Assembly: GCF_001761485.1 (NCBI RefSeq)
Contig: NC_090770.1
Span: 806,001-870,000 of the forward strand
Reading direction: 5' to 3'
Length of the DNA stretch: 64,000 bases
Origin: Yarrowia lipolytica
Taxonomy: Eukaryota > Ascomycota > Dipodascomycetes > Dipodascales
Of this stretch, positions 22,601 to 33,200 are shown piece by piece. The position numbers were made by a program, and so were the translations under genes. The notes beneath the pieces were generated by a model, which made no database searches, was not told the origin of the DNA, and saw only the letters and a list, made by a program, of their open reading frames with translations. Position 1 is the stretch's first letter. Every line of letters starts with the position of its first letter.

Positions 22601-24429
22601 TCTGAAGTACTGTGGCTAGGAGTGTTGTGTAAGAAGTTGATGGGTTGTTCTAATCATTTGAATGGACCCTTTTAAAGCCTCAAAAAATCTTTCATCACAT
22701 GGGTACAGTACTTTGGATAGACTCGGGTATGATTGCAGTATCGTGTGGTAGCTATTGGACCAACGTCAGAACTGGGAGTTACAGCTTGAAAGGGCCGTGT
22801 CTCTAATTAAAAAAAAAAAACGCGAATTCGAGGCTGTCTCCACTCTGAAGCAGATTATATACCATCCAATAACTCCTGCCAACACAAACTCCCGAGGAAA
22901 GTAGGTCAACCGGAAAAGTGGGGGTCATTAAAGAAGGTTCAAGAAAATGGCAGGAACAAAGACCACGATAAGTTAAATTGAAATTTTCATTGTGCGGCTG
23001 TAAATTTAATTAGAGATATACGAGATGGGGAGATGAGACGTAGATGGGGCGTAGGTCACTGATCCAGACCTTTTTTTCGGTTGATACTAAGTCAGCAAAT
23101 GATAGTGTTCATTATTAATCAGGACACTCGTGAAGTGTTTGTGGAATATTCTGGGTCTCGTGATCCGATCAAACATTGCCATTCAGAGTCGGACATCTTG
23201 CAAGTCTTTGGGTAATTTGACATTATGTTTGGGTGCTAGGCTTTCAGGTGTAATCGGATGGCGGAGCTGACGCTTTCAATGATGGAGTATCCACTAACGG
23301 TCTCTCTTTCGTCTTATTACGAGTCGTTTAGTGATCTGTGTTTGAGTTGTTTGAACAGTGCAGTGCGAATGATCTAAGGAGCCGTCGTCCAAACAAGCCC
23401 AAGTTTGTGATACTGTACCTCCAATAATTTGGAATTCTCAATCTTCTATCACCTAGGATCCCCAAACATCTGAAAAGACTCTCGTTTTATATGAGTGTTC
23501 GCCAATTTCGCCAATGGAAACGACTCATACCCCAGTTCTTTCGATACAATCAGCCCACAACTTGTCTCGTCCAGTTCTACAGCGTCCATTCCCCCCAATG
23601 AAAAGAACCCACTCAGTTTCTTTTTAATCAACTCTTCGGACTGAATCACGTGAATCAGTGCTGAAATGATAGATGCCGTTGAGAACCTGCCATTCGCTCA
23701 TCTTACAAACCAGCAGAGGTTGTTGTTGTTCTAGCCAGAGGTTGTTGTTCTCACCAGAGGATGGTGTTCTAACCAGAAGATGTTGTTTTCACCAGAAGAT
23801 GTTCTCACCGCCAAAGGATGTTGTTCTCACCGCCAGAGGTAGTTGTTTCCTCTTATCCACATCGACCCCAGAACTCCCCCATCAGAGACCCTTCAGCTTC
23901 TCGTGAGTTCCTCTGTTAGCTCCATATCGATGCCATATCTTCAACCAAGATTAAGACCGAGAGCTGTCCCCTAACAGAATCGTCATATGTCCGCGGTCTT
24001 TAATCACCCCCACATGCTGAATTGTCCCTACTGTACATGTACTCTCCTGAAACCATCCCAAAGAATTTCAATGGGAAGAGCCCTGTACAATCTTCAAGGT
24101 CCAAATTGCTGGTCTGTCCAACAGATTCTCTGACCCTCGCGGTGGTCCATGACCTTTCTCGAGCAGACAAACGTGTTCGAGTAGCCAATGGGATGCTGGT
24201 CTGAATCAGTCGATGCATTTAAAAACTGATGAACGGGCACGTTGCCATTCAATGAGATGTTGTGCATTCTCATATACCTACTCGGTGTTCTCGGTAAATG
24301 TCACCCGAACGACGGTGATTCATCATCAGACATGGATCAAGCTATCGCAATCAGACCTTTCACCATCAAGGACGCTATCGATTACTGAAAATGGAGCAGT
24401 TCAAACACTCTCTGTGTAAGCTGACATTA
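22601..24429. other. Gene-poor interval with minisatellite
   Basis: About 1.8 kb without a supported gene. A minus-strand open stretch at 23449-23649 lacks an ATG at its start (it begins GTG); its sequence GFFSLGGMDAVELDETSCG looks protein-like and may be a gene fragment. A 19-base tandem repeat lies at 23711-23850. Confidence 0.45.
23711..23850. repeat. About 19-base tandem repeat
   Basis: Roughly seven units of the type CCAGAGGTTGTTGTTCTCA, varying from 16 to 24 bases, with CCGCC insertions in the last two. One strand is almost free of C within each unit. Confidence 0.65.
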
Positions 24430-25440
24430 AGTAACCAATTGCCGATGAGACGTTTGCTTTCTGTTTGGAATGACTGACAAGCTAACTAGAATTACTGTAC
24501 ATACTCCATCCATAATGTTCTGCTTCAAGATATTCCGTTGTTGCGACTCCAAAATCAGCGCCAGCAGCTGGAACACGTAGGACGAGAACTCGATCAAGTC
24601 CTGCTCCAGAATTGTCAGAAAGGAGAGAGACACGATATCCTGAACAGCTCAAAGCCAACCACGGGAACGGTGTATTTGAGAAGCACACCAATTAACTCAA
24701 AGGTGAAATGATTGAATCCAGGGTTGAAGGGGTTTATGCAATTCCTCTTCAGGATGCCAATGATCCGCTGCTGCAGTTACGTTGGTAGCCTTATCGGTTT
24801 TATCTACAAGCTGAATTGGCATGATGCACTTTGAGATTCTCGTTCTCGGAGATCGAACAGCTTAGGAAGCAGCTGCTGGGCAACCTCGGCAATCTCAGTC
24901 TTCAAACACGTCTTGGCCAACAGTTGTTCAACAGTAATAGCAGATGATTTACCAGCACAGAGAACACTTAGATCAGGTGGTCTCGAGACAGCTGGTTTTG
25001 GAAGGTGTAGCATTGGCGGAGTCGTTCGTGGGATCAGCCGAGACTCGGAGGACAGAATGTCGACAATGAGGTTGCTGGAAGCCACACCAGAAGAGGTGAC
25101 AGCGCCCTTGGCATCGATAGTCGAATATAGAGGGATGACAATGTCCTTAGCCTTCGTGTTACAGACATGATTTTGTACAGGTTGAGGAACTTCCCACGTA
25201 CATACACCAGAGCAACCTTTGTGACAGAAGACTTATCGTTGGGCTCTCGCAGTTCTGGGTGCCGGCTCGTCGCCAAGTGTTGGAGTCGGGTCTCTCGAGG
25301 CCTCATCGAGTGTACTCCAAAGAATCGTCGTCAAACAACTCCCCGTTGGGTTTCAGCATTTCCCATTGTCGGCTCCTGTCGATCTGTGATACGCAACAGG
25401 ATTGGCGCAAACATTTTTCCCAGAGACGGTCTTTTCAGAC
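24430..25440 (-). pseudogene. CSE1 (exportin-2/CAS) pseudogene fragment
   Basis: Minus-strand pieces in several frames resemble the middle of the karyopherin Cse1, which returns importin-alpha to the cytoplasm. In order: FAPILLRITDRQEPTM and LEYTR..LERPDSNTWRRAGT near 25400-25250, matching the family's LEYIRRDLEGSDTDTRRRA region. Next is GAVTSSGVASSNLIVDILS near 25120-25060. Then come SAITVEQLLAK and EIAEVAQQLLPKLFDL near 24940-24860. The last block is QRIIGILKRNCINPFNPGFN, then HFTFELIGVLLKYT, and LTILEQDLIEFSSYVFQLLALILE near 24770-24560. The order is exactly that of Cse1 HEAT repeats. Stops and frame changes separate the blocks and neither end of the gene is present, so it is a decayed partial duplicate. 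An essential intact copy must exist elsewhere. Confidence 0.85.
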
Positions 25441-27989
25441 ACTTCGGACATTGATGAAGTCAGCCGTTTGCTCAATTCAACTGCGAGATCGTTTGCTCAA
25501 ATCACCCCACAGTTATCCATGCCGAGAGTTTCGCCAATGTGTGCTATGGTGGAAGGCTGAGTGGCTTTCTAAGCCCCCTAGACGTCATCACCAGGTGTCT
25601 GGTCTGTGCATGTACAACTGTTTCCTTCATTCGACTGCTTTCTCGTGCTCTGCTCCACGGCGCCGTTCTATACCTCCTTCAAAAGGGCAACCTCCTCTCC
25701 GCTAGCGTTATTACTTGCTCTGAAGCTAGCTTGTAGTGAGACCCTCATAAACATCAATGGCAAGTTTTTTGTTCGCACTTATTGTACAATACAATACTGT
25801 ACAGTGTGTGTAGTGTTCCATCCCCTTTGACGGTATAGTTTCAACAAGCATCGTTCCTGGTCTTACTGCTGTATGTGCCATTCTAACCAATTCTGACGAC
25901 TGGTGTTCATTCAGGAGTTTCACCCGTGTTACAACATCCGAGAGAGGGAACGCATGGACAAATCGGAACTTGTCGTATTTCCTCCATAAATGCATGACAG
26001 TCTTGGTTTGACTCAACAAACAGCTGCAACAAACAGCTGCTTCCTGGTCAAGTCTTTACCCCGTCTCTTCGCTCAACAGTGCATCTCTGAAGTGGCCGAC
26101 TTCAGATGCTGGAAAATTCCACTGGACTTTGTGATGGGGAGACAGATCCGACGAGTCGCAATGTGAGGAGAATAGATACCATTAAAGGTTCCATAAAATG
26201 CAATTCCAATAATATAATCACCTGTGATGATGACAATATCTTGAGAATAAACCGCGTAAAAATAAGTTTCGTCTAAATGTTCTCCTCTTTGTCTCAGAAC
26301 AAAGAGCTCATCTCGGAAGCATATAAATTGCCTTAGGCTGCATTATTCATGGGTGCTCGAGCGATACCAGCAACAACTTCAATAATACATAGATAACAAC
26401 CAATTTATTCCTTGATTTGGGCTAAACAATATATAATATTATTAAAAAATTAGATTTTAGATTTTTTTTGTTTATAATCTACCGTTGAGAAGGTGGCCAA
26501 AGCGATTCGAGGACCCTGGAGTATCCTCGCTCGCAACTGCAGAAAAGAGGCCCACCACCGTACCATGACTCCAACGGGATGACAGACCAGGTCCAAGATT
26601 GCAATTGAATTCGGGTTCAAGATGGGTAATCTGGTGTTGCTCTTGCCCACCCGGGATTTCCAGTCGGGCAGCCCACACCTTGGGCCCGCGTTCAATGTTG
26701 GAGCTCCGCTTTTTCCTAAACAGAAGGCAGGAAGGGGAGTTGAAAGAGCGGGGTTGGTTTGGTTGGGACGAATCACCGGAGATGTAGGGGAGAGGTGGTC
26801 AAATGGGGGATTGGCGACCCGGGGGAACCCTTTGACCTTGGACAAGGGGTTGAGATGGGTGGTGGGCTCGGGCTGAGGAAGGAGTAGGGAATATGGGGCT
26901 GTGTTGATTTTTGCGGACCAAGGAGCAGTATCAGTTTTTTTCATTTAATAAATGATTTTATGAACTTTTTTTTGTAGAGCTATGAGGGATTGTGTCCATC
27001 TGTCTATCAAACTCAAAAACATCTTTCCCATGCTTGGTATTGCTTCCCCATGATGATACCCTTGGTGATAGTCCCGACTTTTCGTAGCGGGTACTTGAAT
27101 TTTGAGTTCGGCGGAGCTCTTTCGCCGGTCGTAGTCGTAGCCGTAGTCGCTGGTGGTGATGTCGTACTCCCCCTCCCATCTTCTAGGCTTATGTCCGCAA
27201 TCGCAGTCCTCGTCGTGCGTCTCCTTGCCTGGGGTGAGCTCCAGTTCAACATCGCCATCAATGTTGGTGAAGTCCGATGCCTTCTCAAAGAGTGTGTGTC
27301 TACGTTGTATACTCGTTGGAGGTGGAGGAAGTAGTCCTTCTTGTCTTCCTCATGGGGGTTCGCAAAGCTCAAACTTGGAGAGCCTCAAGTTACGTCATGT
27401 ACCCAAGTCTCTCCGAGGAGAAAAGGAGTAGAAACTAGCAGTCTTCTTTTTCTTGTAGTCCTAAACTACTCCTTTGTCCAGGCAGCTCCGACGCTCTTTC
27501 CCTTGTCCCTGCCAACGGTTCTCTCACCAGTAGATCACTTTTGAGGCGTCAACCACTGGCCGGTACAAGGGAAACCTCAAGGAGATTTTCGGACAAGTCG
27601 ATTTCCGACCAAATCTGTGTTTTCGGGTCGGCGGAAACGTCAACCGGCGCTCCCCTTTTCCAACTCGTCTCTCTGTTTGGGGACGCCGAAAAGGCTCTGA
27701 CCTTACCTCAACCCTGTAAAGCAGTTGGTAGCCCTTTTTGGGACTCTAAAAACAAGTAGTGTATGCCAGTTAGGAGGATTCAACCCACGTACCCATAGGA
27801 AAAGTAACAAACCGGTCCATTTCACTGGTTCTTGTCTCATTGGGATATATATTATAGGATTTTTATATTTTATTTTTTTGTTTTTAATTCATCGTCAGTT
27901 TTCTGTCAGCACCACGATATGTATAGACAACGGTAGGAAATGTGTGTGTGCTTGTAGGAGATGTGTGTAGAAGATGTGTGTGGCCATTG
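25441..27989. other. Gene-poor interval upstream of the LINE
   Basis: About 2.5 kb. The first ~120 bases may still belong to the CSE1 relic. A minus-strand ATG-initiated ORF at 26450-26944 (164 codons, Pro-rich) is directly preceded, in the same frame, by an open stretch at 26945-27353 ending in TAA just before that ATG. Neither part is recognised. An imperfect inverted repeat lies at 27496-27577. AT-rich blocks at 26.4, 26.95 and 27.85 kb separate GC-richer DNA, suggesting a patchwork of older insertions. Confidence 0.4.
27496..27577. repeat. Imperfect inverted repeat
   Basis: The reverse complement of about 27500-27523 reads AACCGTTGGCAGGGACAAGG and continues GAAA. It matches about 27549-27572 (AACCACTGGCCGGTACAAGG, then GAAA) at 20 of 24 positions, with a spacer of ~25 bases. 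It could be a relic of a terminal or hairpin structure. Confidence 0.4.
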
Positions 27990-28145
27990 AAAATAACCCC
28001 AGATCGGATAGCAGCCACCTTGGACGGTTATTTTACTCCAGTTTCTCAAGCCTCCTTCAATATACTTAGACAACTGTATGTTACTGTACTTATAGCTAAC
28101 AAAACAGAGCCTATTAATCGAGCGCGACCAGAAAAAACGTTCACC

Positions 28146-30290
28146 ATGGAAACAGCGCAAGCCCAAGCTTCGGCGGGTAACTCCTTGGGCGCTCCGAACC
28201 CCCCACCTCCTGATTTATCGCGAGGTGATGGAGCCACCTCAACCGAAACCCCCAACCAAACCGACATTGAAAAAATCCAAAAAAACGACAAAAACGATGA
28301 AAACAACAAAAAAAACGACAAAAACGACAAAAACGACAAAAAAAACGACAACAATATCACCCTCAACGCCTGGAAGAGCAAGGCCGAAGTCAAGGCTCTC
28401 CTGACATCGAACCCCTCCACACTCAAATTCAACCTCAACAAGGAGCGAATTTCGGAGCCCCTTGCGGCGCCGAATGGTAGGCATACCTCCGGCCGTTTCA
28501 ACGTGTCCTATGTAGCCAGCAAGGAAAACTTCTTCCGAAGAGCTCTTGACCGCTCCGCCACCCCTGATTGGAATCTTCCTATCTCCATGTTCCTCGAGCA
28601 CCTCGATAACGCCGCTGAAGTCGACGAGAAGGACACCATCAGTGTCCTCGAGGGCGTCATCGAAAAGTTCGACGAGATCAAGGGTCAGGTTGGTCTGGCG
28701 GAGTTTGACCTGTCCAGGCACAACCTAGACATCGTCCCCCACCTGATCGACCAGATTAACTTAGAACAGGACCCTGAAGACTGCTACCAAGTGGGAAATG
28801 GTTGGCACTACCTGACGTCGGACGCCCTCACTGACCCCCACGAACAACGAATGGCTGTCATTCTGGAGACAGTTAGTCTCATTGTTGAGGCCAATACTCA
28901 AGATTATCGCATCATGAGGAAGGGCTCGGCTAACCCTGCTGGACGAAGAGTACTTTACTACTTCAACCTACCCTCGTACATGAAGATGGAGCGTCAGACG
29001 GAGGATGCTTTCAAGATCCACCTCAACGCTATTCTCAACCAGTTCGACGTAGACATTGATCAGGCCATTCCAGGTTCCTCCCTCTTGAGTGGCACCCTTC
29101 TGATGACCTCTGCCAACCATCAGAACATCTCGGGTCCTGTGATCGCAGTTCGTGCTCTCCTAGGCTCCACCCTGCCCCAGACCATCCCCGACTTCTTCGT
29201 CAACCTGGATCCCACCAAGGCTAGGCTTACCGGCTCAAAGTTGATCAAGATGCACTTCGCCAACGGCGATAACATCTGTGTTAAGTGCAAGAGCACTAAG
29301 CACATCCGGGAGGCCTGCCCCGAGAAAGACATGGTCACTCCCAAGATCTTCCGCACCCGCGCTCACCAGGGTACCCTCCCACAGAGAGGTAAAGCCCTTG
29401 CTTCCATCCATGCCCCATCCACCGTGGAGCCCCCGGTCCAAACTCGCAAGTTCCACCACACGCCTGCTACTCACCAGTGGGAGACCGTCGGCACTAAGTC
29501 CCCTAGACATAGACGGACTCGAGACACGTCCCCCCAACCCACCGGTCAGAAGCCCCTCCGATCTTACTACAACTTTGAAGTCTTGAGCGACAAAACCGGA
29601 GAGGACACACCCGAAGAGACCGAGCAAACTAACCAGCTGCCCTCTACGAACCAGCAGCATGGAACTCAGAATCTACCCATCAACATCCCCGCCTCCGAGG
29701 AAGACACAGTTCCCGACGACCAGGAAACGGAACAGGCTGACGTATCCATGAACGGCTTTGACACCCAGCCTGACGCACTTGCTCACCCTGAAGTAGCCCC
29801 TGATGTCACCCAGTTTCTTCCCCCCGCTACCCCGCTTAACACCGAGGCCACCAACAACGGCCTTCCCCACGACCACACCAGTCCCAACACGACCAACCAA
29901 ACACAACCCCCCCCCGGAAGTATCCACGAGGGCCGACCCCGAGGAGGGCACACCACCTCCAGTTTCTCTGGCGAGCCCTCTCACACCACGCTCGGCAAGA
30001 AGCACATTGCGGTCTTCCAGACCGCCTCGAGCGAGGTTCCGGTGCAAATCCTGAACCCGGACAGGTCGGAGAACAGACTCTGCTGGCTGCCTTCTCAGGA
30101 GGTAGCAAAGTTCATTGACGGGAGGTGCCCGACATTCCTGTCTACATGCCACTTCAAAGTTTTCCACGACGGTGCGACACTCAGCTCGGTAGACGAGATT
30201 GTAGAACCCCCGAACAGTCCCCCGAACCCCCCTAGGGTGACCACTCTCCATGAGGTGGACACAATGCTCCGACCGGGGCAGAACCAGTAA
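28146..30290 (+). CDS. LINE ORF1, nucleic-acid-binding protein
   Basis: A 714-residue protein from the first good ATG (ACCATGG at 28143-28149); the frame runs further upstream but without an ATG. The N-terminus carries a low-complexity Lys-Asn-Asp repeat at residues ~40-70 coded by an AAAACGAC-type repeat. A globular middle part follows. The zinc knuckle is CVKC...H...C (CX2CX4HX4C, first Cys at residue 378), expected to bind RNA. The last 300 residues are Pro/Thr-rich, then end in a conserved-looking block (VPVQILNPDRSENRLCWLP). In L1-like elements this protein coats the element RNA and has chaperone activity. The stop codon is two bases from the ORF2 ATG. Confidence 0.88.
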   Translation: METAQAQASAGNSLGAPNPPPPDLSRGDGATSTETPNQTDIEKIQKNDKNDENNKKNDKNDKNDKKNDNNITLNAWKSKAEVKALLTSNPSTLKFNLNKERISEPLAAPNGRHTSGRFNVSYVASKENFFRRALDRSATPDWNLPISMFLEHLDNAAEVDEKDTISVLEGVIEKFDEIKGQVGLAEFDLSRHNLDIVPHLIDQINLEQDPEDCYQVGNGWHYLTSDALTDPHEQRMAVILETVSLIVEANTQDYRIMRKGSANPAGRRVLYYFNLPSYMKMERQTEDAFKIHLNAILNQFDVDIDQAIPGSSLLSGTLLMTSANHQNISGPVIAVRALLGSTLPQTIPDFFVNLDPTKARLTGSKLIKMHFANGDNICVKCKSTKHIREACPEKDMVTPKIFRTRAHQGTLPQRGKALASIHAPSTVEPPVQTRKFHHTPATHQWETVGTKSPRHRRTRDTSPQPTGQKPLRSYYNFEVLSDKTGEDTPEETEQTNQLPSTNQQHGTQNLPINIPASEEDTVPDDQETEQADVSMNGFDTQPDALAHPEVAPDVTQFLPPATPLNTEATNNGLPHDHTSPNTTNQTQPPPGSIHEGRPRGGHTTSSFSGEPSHTTLGKKHIAVFQTASSEVPVQILNPDRSENRLCWLPSQEVAKFIDGRCPTFLSTCHFKVFHDGATLSSVDEIVEPPNSPPNPPRVTTLHEVDTMLRPGQNQ

Positions 30291-30292
30291 GC

Positions 30293-33200
30293 ATGTCTTT
30301 CACCTCTACTACCACCCCTTCTAAAGCCCCATGTAAGAGCACCCAGGCCAAAATGAAATCTCCGAATGTTAAAGTCATCACGGCTAACATCGGCGGTTTT
30401 AAGATGGCGGAAGCGCTTAACCGATTACCCGACACCATTGTAAACATTATTCGAACTACTCACTACCCCGATCTCGTCCTTCTTCAAGAGACGAACTGGG
30501 TGGACTCCTCCCTACAAACCGCTCAACAAATCATTTCAAACTCGCCCTACCCGGGGGGCAGACACTACACCCTCCTCGGCTCCACAGCTGGTGTTTCTAA
30601 TAGAAGCGTCGGCGTGGGGCTAGTCTATTCCGACAACGTCACCATCACAAACTTTACAACAGTTTTTGAATACTTCCCAGCCCTAGACAACAGACTGTGT
30701 TTGGCCGACGTGCACATCAAAGGCACCGACAGACACCTATCGCTGATCAACGTATACGCACCAAACGAGCAGGGAGCCTCCCCCTTCACTAACCGGCAGT
30801 TCTACCAGTCACTAGACGACTATCTACGCCTCCATCCCTGCCAATACCCCCTGATAGCGGCAGGCGATTGGAACGCGGTCGCCTCCAACGACGGCAGGAT
30901 TGGCGAAAAAGTGACGACTCACCTTAAGGACTTCTTAGCTAACTGGGACTTACTAGACACCTACACTCTAATCAGCAAACACAGAAAAGGCCTCTACACT
31001 CACACCAACAACAGCCGCGGAGCTGGCAGGCGCCTGGATCAGCTGCACATCTCTTCGACACTCTCACAGTGGATCAAATCCACACAACTGGTAACCAACA
31101 AGCAGGGTCACAACATCACGAAGTCCTCTCACCACGCGGTCCAATTCGTCTTTAACTTTGGCAACCTCACCCAGCGACAAGACAGAGGCCCAGGCACCTG
31201 GAGGATGCCCTGGTGGGTTTTTGATACAGAGTACATTGCTTGGCTCAAGTTCCACGTCAAATCCATTCTGAAGCGATATGGTCCTTTGAAGCCCAGCCTG
31301 AAGCTGCAATGCCTGAAAGAAAACATTAAGGTCACCATCCAACAGGAAGCCAAAAACCGCGCACTTCGAGATTCCAACCACCCAGACAACAGACGCCGCG
31401 AGGCCCTCATGGCAACAGCCTCAGACTGGCAAGCCTACCCAGCTAACGAGCCATACCCGATGCTCCATGCTCGGGTCGAACAATCCAAGCAACAGATGGA
31501 GATCCACTCCCTACGGAACCACCAAGGCCGAGTGAAGACCGACACCTCCTCTCTCTGCGACATCTCAGCTCGATACTTTGACAACATCTTCGACAGAGCT
31601 GCCGATATCAACGACACCGACGACAGCGCCTTTTTAGACCTCTTCCCCGAAGAAACCCGGAGGGTGAATACAGCTAACCCAAGCCTGGACTCGTCTTTTA
31701 CCAAGGAGGAGATCTTCGATACCATCAAGGCGTCTACGCACAACAGCGCGCCAGGGCCAGACGGCATCCCGTACAGGTTCTACCGCGACTGCTGGGATGA
31801 GCTGGGGGACTTGATGACGGACGTCTACAACGAAGCTGGAGCCGACTCGCCCATCAGCACCGAACGCAACACCGCTATCATCAAACTACTGTACAAGTCG
31901 GGAGATCAGGCCGACATCTCCAACTACAGGCCTATTTCTTTGATCAACACAGAGGTGAAGATCTACACACAGCTCATTAACAAAGCCATCCAGAACATTC
32001 TTCCGGACAGCATTCACGGCGCCCAAAACGGTTTCGTACCGGGTCGACACATCACTAACAATCTCGACACCATGGATCATTTTTGCAACGCCTACTCCCA
32101 GCTGAACATGGGTTGGGTCGTAGGATCACTGGACTTCCGGAAAGCCTACGACACTATCAGCCAGAGTTGGGTGATAAAGACGCTTCGAAATGTGGGTGTC
32201 TCGGAACTGATGATCAACCGTATCCTAGCTGTACAACAGAACGCAGTAACGAGAATCAACATCAGAGGTGTCCTATCTCGCCCAGTCCGCATCAAGATCG
32301 GAGTGAGACAAGGATGCCCTCTCTCTCCAACCCTCTTCATCATCGCAGTAGACGCACTTGTGCGTCGTCTGGACCGAGAGATGTTTGGACTGGCCCCAGG
32401 CCTGCCACTATCCCACCACCACACCACTGGGCACAGGCCGCCACAACCCCCTACTCACCCGGAGGCAGTGGCAGCTGGACACATGAAGGTGTCGGCTTTC
32501 GCGGACGACATAGCGGTGTTCCTCAACAACATCCAGGACGTGGCCACGGTTGGTAGAGTGCTCTGCCTCTTCCAACGGGTCTCAGGCCTCACACTAAACC
32601 CGTCAAAGACGGTGCTTCAGAAGATCGGCCCCCCCGATTGTTTTGTTCCACTAACCTTTATTGACGCAGAATGGCAGCGAACAATTGACGCCACCTGGCC
32701 AACCGACAACAACACACGACAGGCCCCGACGCTCCGGACATCTGACAACATTTTCCGGTACCTCGGAGTACACTTCGGAAATCGCGAAAGGTTGGACACG
32801 CACTACGCTCAGATCAAGGAGGACCTCAAGGAGTCGCTGCGACGCCTTTCACTATGGGGTCTCCCCTATTACAGCAAGGCGTGGATGATCAACATCTACT
32901 TCTTCTCGAAACTGAATTTCCTTGGACCCTACGTCAGCCAGATCGACAACACCTTCATCCGAGAGCTGAACGAACTAGCGTGCGACAAGATCAACAAATT
33001 ATCACCCGACAAAACACGCAAAACCTTCAGCAATGGTTTCATCCAAACTCCGGTAGGCAGAGGAGGACTGAACCTGCGGGACATGGGACGTTTCATGGTG
33101 TGCCTGAAGGCCGCTCGGGCTTACAGGTTCTTCCATGGCTCATCGCCGGCCCTTTGGGACTGCACCTTCCAGTTCTACAGCAGAACTCACAGTCTCACAC

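Noticed and set aside
27942-28145. Upstream extension of LINE ORF1
   Set aside because: The extension has no ATG in frame (it begins GTG), while ACCATGG at 28143-28149 is a strong start.
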